The notes beneath the pieces are model-generated. The model had not been told where the DNA came from, did no database searches, and saw only the letters and a list, made by a program, of their open reading frames with translations. From DALYJJ01 sp033763935 (GTDB lineage: Bacteria; Acidobacteriota; Terriglobia; Bryobacterales; Bryobacteraceae): DNA of 64,000 nucleotides. Shown here in pieces: positions 24,646-34,520 of this stretch (its first letter is position 1; each line of letters begins with the position of its first letter). The position numbers and the translations under genes were made by a program. The DNA is taken from contig JANRJO010000053.1 in the NCBI GenBank assembly GCA_033763935.1, positions 52,496 to 116,495 on the forward strand, in the 5' to 3' direction.

Positions 24646-27294
24646 ATGTCCGAACTGGCATTGAGGCTGATTGCAGAGAATAAGGAGACGAGGGCTCCGT
24701 TTCTGGATCTCGGAAACTGTGGGCTTAGGAAGGTGCCGCAGGAAGTCGGGGAGTTGGATTGGCTGGAGGGGTTGTCGTTCTCGGAGTGGCGACGGGAGGG
24801 ACTCGACGATTCGGGTCCTTGGGATCGGACTACGAACGATGGAGGTCCGAACACCCTATCCGACGGAATCGGGCCGGTGGCGGGGCTGCGGCGTTTGCGG
24901 TGTTTATGGCTAACCGGGACTGAAGTCAGCGACCTCGGCCCCCTGGCGGGACTCTCGGCGCTCGCCTCGCTCTATCTCTTCGGCACGAAAGTGAGCGAGC
25001 TCGGCCCCCTGGCGGGACTCTCGGCGCTCACCTTGCTCGATCTCTCCGGAACGCAAGTCACGGACCTTCGCCCCTTGGCGGGACTCCCGGCGCTCCGAAT
25101 GCTCAACCTGGCCTACGCCCCAGTCACTGATCTCTCTCCACTACTGCCTTTGATTCGCCGCGGCGTTCCGGTTCTGCGGGGCATGTGGGGGGCCGAGGAT
25201 GCGATCTATGTGGCAGGGTGCCCTCTCACTGTTCCGCCGGTGGAGGTCGTTCAGCAGGGCAATGAGGCGATCCTCAACTTCTTTCGGGAGCGGGAGGAGC
25301 AGGGGGAGGACCGGCTCTACGAGGCAAAGCTGCTGCTGATCGGGGAGGGCGGGGCGGGTAAGACGAGCCTGTTGCGGAGGCTATACCAGCGGGACTTGCC
25401 GCTGCCGTCGGAGAGTGAGACGACGAAGGGGATTGCGATTTACCGGCACGAGTTTCCGCTGAAGAACGGGCGGACGTTCCGGCTGAACGTGTGGGATTTC
25501 GCGGGTCAGGAGATCTATCATGCGACGCACCAGTTCTTTCTGACGCGGCGGTCGTTGTACGTGCTGGTGGACGACACGCGCACGGACCATCAATCAGCTA
25601 CGGATGAGGGGTTCCGGTACTGGCTGGACCTGGTGGACGTGTTCGGGGGGCACAGCCCGGTGCTGATCTTTCAGAACGAAAAGGGCGGGCGGAGCAAGGC
25701 GCTCGATTGGGGGGGGATCAAGGGGCGGTACGACAACGTCGAAGAGCGATACACGGGAGACCTGCTCGAGCGGGCCGCGGCGGACGGGCTGCGGGAGGGG
25801 ATCGAGTATCATGCGGCGAAGCTGCGGCATGTCGGCGACGCGCTGCCGGCGAAGTGGGTGCAGATCCGGGCGGACATCGAGGAGCGGGCGCGGGCGGTTC
25901 CCTGGATTCCGCAGCAGGAGTACTTTGAGATCTACGAACGGCACCTGCCGCGGGACCGGGAGCGGGCGCTGCATCTGAGCCGGTACCTGCACGACCTGGG
26001 CGTCTTCCTGCATTTCCAGGACGACGCGCTGCTGCGGCATACGGTGATTTTGCAGAACGAGTGGGCAACGGAGGCGGTGTTCCGCATTCTGGACGATGAG
26101 GAGGTGAAGCGGCGGTCGGGGTTGTTCGACGAGGGCGACTGTCTGCGAGTCTGGCGTGATTCGCGGTACGCCGGCATGCACGCGGAGTTGCGGGCGCTGA
26201 TGGCGAATTTCGAGCTCTGCTATGAGTTGCAGGACCGCCGGCCTCGGGGGTGGCTGGCGGCGCAGTTGCTGCCGCCGTCTAAACCAGAGCGCCTTGCCGG
26301 GTGGGGGAGACCTGACGACCTGGTGCTGCGGTACCGGTATCAGTTCCTGCCGAAGGGCACGATTAGCCGGTTGACGGTGCGCCTGAATCGCTACATTGCC
26401 GACCCGGCGCTGGCCTGGCGCAGCGGGGTGCTGTTCTCCTCGGATGGGACGGACGTGCTGGTGGAACTGCTGGCGGATGGGCGCGAGATCGAACTGCGGG
26501 CACGCGGGGCGGACCGGAAAGAGCTGCTGGCGGTGGCGGCGGCGGATCTGGATGCTCTGAACCATTCGATTCCGGGGTTGCGGGACAAAGTGGACAAGCG
26601 AATTCCCTGCCCTTGCACGGTGTGCGCGGGGTCGGCGGCGCCGGAGTTCTTCTCGCACCAGAAGCTAAGGCAGCGGCGGAAGGATGGCCGCTGGAAAGTG
26701 GAGTGCGGCCGCAGTTATCTGGAGGTGAGTGTGCGTGAGCTGCTGGAGGGGGTGGGCGATCGGGATGAGGGCGAGAGGTATATTTCTGGACAGCGGCCGG
26801 AGGCGCGGACGGTGCGGCTGTTTCTGGCTTCGTCCGAAGAGCTGCGGGAGGACCGGGATGCGTTCGACCTGTATCTCCGGCAGTTGAACGACGGGCTGCG
26901 CCGGGAGGGGCTGTATCTCGTGGTGGTGCGTTGGGAATGGTTTCTGGATGCGATGTCGGAGACGCGGCTGCAAGACGAGTACAACCGGGCGGTTGCGGCG
27001 TGCGATGTGTTCGTCGCGCTGTTCCGCACGAAGGTGGGGCGGTATACGGAAGAGGAGTTCGACGTGGCGCACCGGCAGTTTCTGGCGTGCGGCGTGCCGA
27101 GGATCTACACGTACTTTAAGAATGCGGAGGTTCGGATGGCGGAGTTGCCCCGGAAGGACCTGGAGACGGTGTGGGCGTTTCAGGAGAAACTGCGGGGGCT
27201 GGGGCACTACTGGAGCGTGTACAACGATATCGAACACCTGAAGCGGCAGTTCCGGGACCAGCTGGATTTGCTGCGGGGGCAGATCCGGCACTGA
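24646..27294 (+). CDS. LRR-Roc-COR GTPase with C-terminal TIR/DUF4062-like domain
   Basis: 882 residues from the ATG at 24646, which opens MSELALRLIAENKETR, the usual start in this family; a GTG at 24616 is the alternative. Residues 20-45 are a first LRR-like unit, and 85-180 hold four 22-residue repeats (LSGTQVTDLRPLAGLPAL). The Roc GTPase follows: P-loop GEGGAGKTSL near 232, switch ETTKGIAIYRHEF near 260, G3 DFAGQE near 285 and an atypical G4 FQNEKGG near 345. Residues 420-610 fit the COR dimerisation domain, then comes a Cys cluster (CPCTVC, later VECG) typical of bacterial ROCO proteins. From about 725 to 850 is an alpha/beta domain beginning RTVRLFLASSEELREDRDAF and ending RYTEEEFDVAH, like TIR/DUF4062 effector domains. 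No membrane segment. I infer a sensor-switch-effector protein, possibly antiviral. Confidence 0.82.
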   Translation: MSELALRLIAENKETRAPFLDLGNCGLRKVPQEVGELDWLEGLSFSEWRREGLDDSGPWDRTTNDGGPNTLSDGIGPVAGLRRLRCLWLTGTEVSDLGPLAGLSALASLYLFGTKVSELGPLAGLSALTLLDLSGTQVTDLRPLAGLPALRMLNLAYAPVTDLSPLLPLIRRGVPVLRGMWGAEDAIYVAGCPLTVPPVEVVQQGNEAILNFFREREEQGEDRLYEAKLLLIGEGGAGKTSLLRRLYQRDLPLPSESETTKGIAIYRHEFPLKNGRTFRLNVWDFAGQEIYHATHQFFLTRRSLYVLVDDTRTDHQSATDEGFRYWLDLVDVFGGHSPVLIFQNEKGGRSKALDWGGIKGRYDNVEERYTGDLLERAAADGLREGIEYHAAKLRHVGDALPAKWVQIRADIEERARAVPWIPQQEYFEIYERHLPRDRERALHLSRYLHDLGVFLHFQDDALLRHTVILQNEWATEAVFRILDDEEVKRRSGLFDEGDCLRVWRDSRYAGMHAELRALMANFELCYELQDRRPRGWLAAQLLPPSKPERLAGWGRPDDLVLRYRYQFLPKGTISRLTVRLNRYIADPALAWRSGVLFSSDGTDVLVELLADGREIELRARGADRKELLAVAAADLDALNHSIPGLRDKVDKRIPCPCTVCAGSAAPEFFSHQKLRQRRKDGRWKVECGRSYLEVSVRELLEGVGDRDEGERYISGQRPEARTVRLFLASSEELREDRDAFDLYLRQLNDGLRREGLYLVVVRWEWFLDAMSETRLQDEYNRAVAACDVFVALFRTKVGRYTEEEFDVAHRQFLACGVPRIYTYFKNAEVRMAELPRKDLETVWAFQEKLRGLGHYWSVYNDIEHLKRQFRDQLDLLRGQIRH
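24934..25098 (+). repeat. 66-base tandem repeat coding for LRR units
   Basis: Units begin near 24934, 25000 and 25066, each 66 bases or 22 residues. The first two share an exact 30-base stretch starting CTCGGCCCCCTGGCGGGAC. The third is slightly diverged (CTTCGCCCCTTGGCGGGAC). Such near-identity means recent duplication, so repeat number may vary between strains and change the sensor surface. Confidence 0.7.
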
Positions 27295-27295
27295 C

Positions 27296-27937
27296 ATGCG
27301 GAAAGGGTTTACCAGGAGGCCGAGACCGGAGGCGGCGGGCGCGCCGGGCAAGAACTACATTACGCCGGGGGGCCTGGAGCGCCTGAAGGATGAGCACCGG
27401 TTTCTGGTGACGAGGGAACGGCCGGCGGTGACGGAGGTGGTGGCGTGGGCGGCGAGCAACGGCGACCGGAGTGAGAACGCGGACTATCAATACGGCAAGC
27501 GGCGGCTGCGGCAGATCGATTCGCGGATTCGCTTTTTGGCGAAGCGGATTGAAGCCGCGGAGGTGGTGGACCCGGAGGCTCCGAGGATGGGGCAGGCGGC
27601 GGCGAAGGCGTTCTTCGGAGCAACGGTGCGCTATGCCAACGCGGAAGGAGCGGAGCGGGTGGTGAGCATTGTGGGCACGGACGAGGTGGATCTGGCGCGC
27701 AACCACATCAGTTGGGTGTCGCCCCTGGGGCGTGCGCTGATGAAGTCGGAGGCGGGCGACCGGGTCGTGCTGCAAGCGCCGGGCGGCACGACGGAGCTGA
27801 CGGTGCTGGAGGTGGTGTACGAGCGCATTCCGGTGGAGCCGTTCCGGGAGCCGGCGGGGGCGGAGTCGGCGGGGAAGGGAGTGCGGGGCCGGGGGGAGGC
27901 GCCGGCCCCGCAGAGGGGCGATACGGGGGAGCCGTAG
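27296..27937 (+). CDS. greB: GreB-type transcription elongation factor
   Basis: 213 residues. The coiled-coil domain begins with NYITPGGLERLKDEHRFL and carries the acidic tip NGDRSENADYQYGKR, which in GreA/GreB reaches into RNA polymerase to trigger transcript cleavage. The C-terminal FKBP-like part includes FGATVRYANAEG and NHISWVSPLGRALM, closer to GreB than GreA. GreB is normally about 158 residues; the extra 25 at the start and about 35 Gly/Pro/Glu-rich residues at the end are unusual. Its ATG lies one base past the stop of the ROCO gene, so the two are almost certainly cotranscribed. Confidence 0.9.
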   Translation: MRKGFTRRPRPEAAGAPGKNYITPGGLERLKDEHRFLVTRERPAVTEVVAWAASNGDRSENADYQYGKRRLRQIDSRIRFLAKRIEAAEVVDPEAPRMGQAAAKAFFGATVRYANAEGAERVVSIVGTDEVDLARNHISWVSPLGRALMKSEAGDRVVLQAPGGTTELTVLEVVYERIPVEPFREPAGAESAGKGVRGRGEAPAPQRGDTGEP

Positions 27938-27963
27938 GGGAGGTTACGGGCTCGAGGGCGCGC

Positions 27964-28737
27964 TCAGCCTACGGAGGCGTAGCCGGCTTCTTCGCGCTTT
28001 ACGGCCTGGGCCTTGATGTAGTCGCGGTTCATGCGGGCGATAACTTCGAGGCGAATGCCCTTGGGGCAGACGGCTTCGCATTCGCCGATGTTGGTGCAGT
28101 GGCCGAAGCCTTCCACGGTGACCTGGGAGATCATCTTCTGGGCGCGGTCGTAGCGTTCTGGCTGTCCCTGGGGCAGGTGGCCGAGGTGAGTGATCTTGGC
28201 GCCGGTGAAGAGGGCGGCGGCGGCGTTGGGGCACATGGCGACGCAGGCGCCGCAGGCGATGCAGGCGGCGGCGTCCATGGCGGACTCCTGGTCGGGCTTG
28301 GGAACCGGGATGGCGTTGCCGTCGGGAGCCGAGCCGGCGGGGACGGAGATGAAGCCGCCGGCGGCGATGATGCGGTCGAAGGCAGAGCGGTCGACCATCA
28401 GGTCTTTGAGGATGGGGAATGCTTTGGCGCGCCAGGGCTCGAGCCACAGTTCGTCGCCGTCCTTAAAGTGACGCATGTGCAACTGGCAGACGGTGGTGGC
28501 GGGCAGCGGACCGTGGGCCACGCCGTTGATCATGAAGCCGCAGGAGCCGCAGATGCCTTCGCGGCAGTCGTGGTCGAAGGCGATGGGTTCTTCGCCGCGT
28601 TCGGTCAGCTGCTCGTTGAGCACGTCGAGCATTTCGAGAAACGACATGTGCTCGTTGGCGTTGGGCATGTCGTACTTCACGATGCGGCCCTGGTCGCGGG
28701 GGCCCTTCTGTCTCCAGACGTGTAAGGTGAGCCTCAT
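27964..28737 (-). CDS. sdhB: Succinate dehydrogenase iron-sulfur subunit
   Basis: 257 residues. It passes electrons from SdhA flavin to the membrane subunit. The [2Fe-2S] site is CREGICGSCGFMI near residue 58 with a later Cys (TVCQLH). The [4Fe-4S] ligands are CIACGACVAMCP near 160, and the [3Fe-4S] set is CTNIGECEAVCP near 212. The order and spacing fit the SdhB/FrdB form that pairs with a single b558-type membrane subunit. It is the last gene of sdhCAB, 22 bases after sdhA. Confidence 0.95.
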   Translation of the reverse strand: MRLTLHVWRQKGPRDQGRIVKYDMPNANEHMSFLEMLDVLNEQLTERGEEPIAFDHDCREGICGSCGFMINGVAHGPLPATTVCQLHMRHFKDGDELWLEPWRAKAFPILKDLMVDRSAFDRIIAAGGFISVPAGSAPDGNAIPVPKPDQESAMDAAACIACGACVAMCPNAAAALFTGAKITHLGHLPQGQPERYDRAQKMISQVTVEGFGHCTNIGECEAVCPKGIRLEVIARMNRDYIKAQAVKREEAGYASVG

Positions 28738-28759
28738 CTCTCTACTGGTAGCTCCTCAT

Positions 28760-30673
<1,914 letters not shown>

Positions 30674-30687
30674 GAACTGATGACTCC

Positions 30688-31413
30688 TTACCGCACCACT
30701 CCGGCCAGGACCGCGATCGGGATGGATACGTATCCGAGGAAGATGGCGGCGGCGAAGGCGACGGAAATCTTGTCGAGCCGGGGAGTGAAGCGGGGATGAT
30801 TGAGCCCCACGGTCTGAAACATGCTGTAGAAGCCGTGCCGAAGGTGCAGGCACAGCAGGGCCATGGAGACGATGTAGGCGATGGACACGACGGGGTTCGA
30901 GAACCCGGCTACCACGTTCTCATAGGGCTTGGGGATGGAGTGGCCGTGGATCTCCTGGGTCTGGAACTCAGCGCCCTGCCAGGGCATGGCGGCGCCGACG
31001 GTGAAGTGGAGGAGATGGTAGACGACGAAGGCGGCGATGATGGGGCCGCTCCAGATCATGGTTCGGGAGGCGTAGCTCGACTGCACGCGCTTCCACTTCC
31101 GGTAGGCGACGGGCCGGGCGGCCTTGGCGCGCAGCGCGAGTTGGACCGAGGCGACGATATGCAGGACCACGGCGAGGATCAGGCCGATGCGGGCGCCCCA
31201 GAGCAGCCCGGGTTTGCTGTGAAGGAATGCTCCATAGGCGTTCATCGCCTCGGGGCCGGCAAAGACCTGGAGGTTGCCGGCCATGTGGCCGATGACGAAA
31301 CCGAACAGGGCGACGCCAGTGACGGCGACGACGACCTTCTTGCCGACGGTGGCCTGGTAAAAACCGACAGTGGAGTTTACGATGCCGGACGTGACGGCGG
31401 CAGCACTCATCAT
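30688..31413 (-). CDS. sdhC: Succinate dehydrogenase cytochrome b subunit (b558 type)
   Basis: 241 residues with five membrane segments (for example VVVAVTGVALFGFVIGHMAG, LILAVVLHIVASVQLAL, IIAAFVVYHLLHFTVG, VSIAYIVSMALLCLHL and ISVAFAAAIFLGYVSIP). His residues in GHMAG, VLHIV, YHLLHF and HLRHG are the likely ligands for two hemes. This is the single-subunit form of SdhC, so no sdhD is expected and none is present. It is the first gene of sdhCAB. The gene starts at ATGATG, with GGGGGAA ahead. Confidence 0.93.
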   Translation of the reverse strand: MMSAAAVTSGIVNSTVGFYQATVGKKVVVAVTGVALFGFVIGHMAGNLQVFAGPEAMNAYGAFLHSKPGLLWGARIGLILAVVLHIVASVQLALRAKAARPVAYRKWKRVQSSYASRTMIWSGPIIAAFVVYHLLHFTVGAAMPWQGAEFQTQEIHGHSIPKPYENVVAGFSNPVVSIAYIVSMALLCLHLRHGFYSMFQTVGLNHPRFTPRLDKISVAFAAAIFLGYVSIPIAVLAGVVR

Positions 31414-31481
31414 TTCCCCCTAGCGAATTGAGCGAGCGGATGAGGACTACATCCGCTTTCTAGGATGTTGTCTGAAACTCT

Positions 31482-31509
31482 ATTGTACGAAAATTTCTCT
31501 TGTTGGACA
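31482..31509 (-). promoter_or_regulatory. Candidate promoter of sdhCAB
   Basis: On the minus strand TGTCCA (31509-31504) and TACAAT (31487-31482) are separated by 16 bases, about 70 bases before the sdhC start. The -10 is good and the -35 is weak. The 142-base gap between dnaJ and sdhC is the only place an sdh promoter could lie and is AT-rich for this genome. Confidence 0.4.
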
Positions 31510-31555
31510 GTAATTTCAGACCCGACTATCTGAGCGCTACTGCACGTCTTTGAGA

Positions 31556-32677
31556 CTACATGAAATAGTCTTTGACTTTGTCGAAGAGGCCTTTTTCCTG
31601 GGGCTCGTTTTCGGCGGGCAGGGTTTCGATCAGCTGCTCGAAGAGCTTGCGCTGTTCGCGGCTCAGCTTGGTGGGGATGCGGACGTCGACGTGGACGTAG
31701 AGGTCGCCGCGGCCGTGTCCGCCCAGCGCCGGCACGCCTTTGCCCTTCAGGCGAACCTGGTGGCCGGGCTGGGCGCCTTCGGGGATGCGCACGGTTTCGA
31801 GGCCGTCGAAGGTGAGCACATCGACGTCGACGCCTAACACCGCCTGGGCGACGTTGATCGGGACGGTGCAGTGGAGGTCGTTGTCCTGCCGCTCGAAGAT
31901 GGGGTGCTCTTTGACCTTCAGGAACACATAAAGATCGCCGGGCGGGCCGCCATTGTAGCCCGGCTGTCCCTCTTCCTGCAGCCGCAGTTTCGCGCCGTTG
32001 TACACGCCGGCGGGTATGCTGACGCGCAGCTTTCGTTCGCTGCGCTGAACGCCCTCGCCGTGGCATTGCTGGCAGGGACGGCGGACGATCTGGCCGCGCC
32101 CTTCGCACTGGCCGCAGGTGCGGCGGATGGAGAGGAAGCCCTGCTGGTAGACGACTTCGCCGCGGCCCCGGCAGGTGGGGCAGGTGACCGTGCCGTCCGA
32201 CTCGGCGCCGGAGCCGCCGCAGCGGGAGCAGGCGTCCAGTCGCGGGACCTGGATGTCGACGTTCTTGCCGCGCATGGAGTCCTCGAACTCGATTTCGAGG
32301 TCGTAGCGAAGGTCCTCGCCGCGCTGGGGGCGGTTGCGGCGGCGGGCGGAGCCGCCGAACACATCGCCGAAGCCGAAGAGATCGCCGAGGATGTCGCTGA
32401 AGTCGGCGAAGGCGTTGGGATCGAAGCCGCCGGCGGCGCCGGCGGCGGCTCCCTGCACACCGGCATGGCCGTAGCGATCGTAGGCGGCGCGTTTCTGGGC
32501 GTCGCTCAGGACGCTGTAGGCTTCGGCGGCCTCCTTGAAGTGTTCCTCGGCGTCCTTGTCGCCGGGGTTGCGGTCAGGGTGGTACTTCATGGCGAGCTTG
32601 CGATAGGCGGACTTCAGATCGCTCTCGCTTGCCTGGCGGGACACGCCCAGCACCTCGTAGTAGTCTCGTTTGGTCAC
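31556..32677 (-). CDS. dnaJ: Chaperone DnaJ
   Basis: 373 residues. Hsp40 partner of DnaK. The J domain has KYHPDRNPGDKDAEEHF with the HPD motif near residue 32. A Gly-rich stretch (GAAAGAAGG) follows. The zinc domain shows four CxxCxGxG units: CSRCGGSG, CPTCRGRG, CGQCEGRG and CQQCHGEG. The C-terminal substrate-binding domain has GAKLRLQEEGQPGYNGG. It is the third gene of hrcA-grpE-dnaJ; no dnaK is in the window. Confidence 0.97.
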   Translation of the reverse strand: MTKRDYYEVLGVSRQASESDLKSAYRKLAMKYHPDRNPGDKDAEEHFKEAAEAYSVLSDAQKRAAYDRYGHAGVQGAAAGAAGGFDPNAFADFSDILGDLFGFGDVFGGSARRRNRPQRGEDLRYDLEIEFEDSMRGKNVDIQVPRLDACSRCGGSGAESDGTVTCPTCRGRGEVVYQQGFLSIRRTCGQCEGRGQIVRRPCQQCHGEGVQRSERKLRVSIPAGVYNGAKLRLQEEGQPGYNGGPPGDLYVFLKVKEHPIFERQDNDLHCTVPINVAQAVLGVDVDVLTFDGLETVRIPEGAQPGHQVRLKGKGVPALGGHGRGDLYVHVDVRIPTKLSREQRKLFEQLIETLPAENEPQEKGLFDKVKDYFM

Positions 32678-32689
32678 GGGTGGCTGCCC

Positions 32690-33211
32690 TTAGGATCGCA
32701 CGGCCACTTTTACCATGGCCGGCCGCAGCAGCCGGCCTTTGAAGTTGTAGCCGCGCTGGTACTCGGCCAGCACGGTCTGGTCCTCGGCGTCGGTGGTGGG
32801 GGCCATTTCGACGGCGTGATGGATCTGGGGGTCGAACGGCCGGCCTTCCGACTCGATGGGCTCGAGGCCCATCTTCTTAAGAGTCTCGAAGAGCCGGGCG
32901 TAGATGAGGTCCATACCTTTGGCGTAGTCTCTGTCGGCGGTCTCGACCTTGAGCGCGCGCACGAAATCGTCGAGGGCCGGCAGGAGCTGGCGCACGGCCT
33001 CCATGGAGGAGTACTCCAGAGACTCGGCGCGTTCGCGCTCAACGCGCTTGCGGAAGTTGTCGAACTCGGCCCGTGCGCGCAGGAGCTGATCGCGCAGGTC
33101 ATCGCGTTCAGCGGCGAGGGCGGCGAGCTTTTCCGCGTCGGCCGAAGGCGCGATGTCCTCGGCGCCCCCTAAAGACGACACATCCTCCACGTCTACCTTC
33201 GTTGGTTCCAT
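32690..33211 (-). CDS. grpE: Nucleotide exchange factor GrpE
   Basis: 173 residues from the ATG at 33211; the longer frame to 33280 would overlap the end of hrcA. GrpE releases ADP from DnaK. The long helix is LRDQLLRARAEFDNFRKRVERE near residue 45-65, and the beta-wing region has the GrpE signature HHAVEMAPTTDAEDQTVLAEYQRGY near 140-165, ending in RLLRPAMVKVA. It lies 12 bases before dnaJ and 40 after hrcA. Confidence 0.96.
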   Translation of the reverse strand: MEPTKVDVEDVSSLGGAEDIAPSADAEKLAALAAERDDLRDQLLRARAEFDNFRKRVERERAESLEYSSMEAVRQLLPALDDFVRALKVETADRDYAKGMDLIYARLFETLKKMGLEPIESEGRPFDPQIHHAVEMAPTTDAEDQTVLAEYQRGYNFKGRLLRPAMVKVAVRS

Positions 33212-33251
33212 GTTGTTTTCGTTCAACCTTCCGTTGGCGCGCCGCCGTTCC

Positions 33252-34286
33252 TCACTGGGGGAGGGTTTGCATGGCCTCACCCATGTGGAGGACCGCCGAG
33301 ATCACGCGCTGGTAGTTCATTCTCATCGGCCCGAGTACTGCCACCTTCGCGGCGAGACCACCGTTCATGGGGACAGAGATCCCGATGAGCGAGAGCTCGC
33401 GCATCGACGGGTGCACATCTCCGAGGCCGACCTGCACGGCCACTTCGCCCGCCGGCTGCTCGAGGAAGCGATCGAGCAGCTGCAGGATCTTCTTCTTCTG
33501 TTCGAGGGCGCGGAAGAGATCTCTCATCTTCTCGCGCGTGAGGTGCAGATCGAGTCCGAGCAGGTTGAACACGCCTTCCATGTGGACTTCGGCATCGGCG
33601 CCGACGTTGAGGAGCCCCTTCTCATAGAGCACCGTCAGGCGACGGAGAATGGCGTCGTAGGCAGCGCTCTGCTGTTCGAGCCGCTGCTGCAACTCGGCGC
33701 GGATATCGGACAGCTTCCAGCCGGAGAAGTTGACGTTCAGGTAGTTGCGGATGGCGTTCAACTCGTCCTGCGACACGGGCTCGTCGAGGGTGACCAACTG
33801 GTCGTGGACCATGCGGTCGCGCGTGACGACGACCATGAGCACGCGGCGGTCGCCGAGCGTGACGAGTTCAATGTGGTCGAGGCACTGAGAGATGGACGGA
33901 ATGGCGGCGGCGATACCGACGTTCCGGGTGAGTTCCGTAAGCAGGTGCGAGGATCGCTCGACGCGGCTCTCAAGCGTGGTGGCCTGGCTCAAGTCGGCCT
34001 GGAGGCGCTGCAGTTCGGCCGAGAGGATCTTGCGGACGGCGAGCGACTGCACGTAGCTGCGGAACGCCTTGTCGGTGGGCACGCGGCCGGCCGAGGTGTG
34101 AGGCTGGCAGAGGTAGCCCATCTCGGTGAGATCCTGCATCACGTTGCGGACGGTGGCGGGGCTGAGGTTGTCCCGGCGGTACCGGGAGATGGTACGAGAA
34201 GCCACAGGTTCGCCGGTCTCGATATGCGATTCCACGATCGAGTGAAGGATCTCCGCTGCTCTGGGTGACAAGTCCACGGGTCTCAT
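33252..34286 (-). CDS. hrcA: Heat-inducible transcription repressor HrcA
   Basis: 344 residues. The N-terminal winged helix is AAEILHSIVESHIETGEPVASRTI, with NLSPATVRNVMQDLTEMGYL as recognition helix, then the HrcA hallmark HTSAGRVPTDKAFRSYV. The GAF-like core and the end LGPMRMNYQRVISAVLHMGEAM are standard. HrcA normally binds CIRCE (TTAGCACTC-N9-GAGTGCTAA). I did not find CIRCE upstream of this operon, so the target may be elsewhere, for example at groESL. First gene of hrcA-grpE-dnaJ. Confidence 0.96.
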   Translation of the reverse strand: MRPVDLSPRAAEILHSIVESHIETGEPVASRTISRYRRDNLSPATVRNVMQDLTEMGYLCQPHTSAGRVPTDKAFRSYVQSLAVRKILSAELQRLQADLSQATTLESRVERSSHLLTELTRNVGIAAAIPSISQCLDHIELVTLGDRRVLMVVVTRDRMVHDQLVTLDEPVSQDELNAIRNYLNVNFSGWKLSDIRAELQQRLEQQSAAYDAILRRLTVLYEKGLLNVGADAEVHMEGVFNLLGLDLHLTREKMRDLFRALEQKKKILQLLDRFLEQPAGEVAVQVGLGDVHPSMRELSLIGISVPMNGGLAAKVAVLGPMRMNYQRVISAVLHMGEAMQTLPQ

Positions 34287-34315
34287 TCCAGATCGGACAC
34301 CTGATGTCTAGAACA

Positions 34316-34345
34316 ATTATAAGGTGTTGAAAGCACACGGATCAA
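34316..34345 (-). promoter_or_regulatory. Sigma-70-like promoter of hrcA-grpE-dnaJ
   Basis: On the minus strand TTGATC and a consensus TATAAT are 18 bases apart. The -10 ends about 30 bases before the hrcA ATG, leaving room for a normal leader. Between them and the gene lies a small repeat GACA-CCTGA-TGTC. No CIRCE and no sigma-32 type element is visible. Confidence 0.55.
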
Positions 34346-34420
34346 GACGGCTCCGCCGGGCGCCGGCAACCCATCTATGATCTTTGGTCAGAGAATCTTG
34401 TCAGTTTAACAACAAAACGG

Positions 34421-34449
34421 TTGCCCGGGTGCGCCGACTCGGTTAGATT
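34421..34449 (+). promoter_or_regulatory. Candidate promoter of the TonB-receptor gene
   Basis: TTGCCC (34421-34426) and TAGATT (34444-34449) are separated by 17 bases. They lie about 70 bases upstream of the ATG, and GAGGAG sits 8 bases before it as ribosome-binding site. No cobalamin-riboswitch box is apparent in the leader. Confidence 0.45.
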
Positions 34450-34520
34450 AGTCTAGCTTCCGTCTGCTTCGGGGAGCAGCCAATGCCGCTCGTGCGGCCA
34501 TCGATCAAGAGGAGACGGCC

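Noticed and set aside
34287..34345. CIRCE element expected before hrcA
   Set aside because: Looked for TTAGCACTC and its inverted partner; neither half is present. Only a sigma-70-like promoter and a weak short repeat were seen.
34300..34520. Cobalamin riboswitch in the leader of the TonB-receptor gene
   Set aside because: No B12-box-like GCCACTG and too little leader after the likely promoter.
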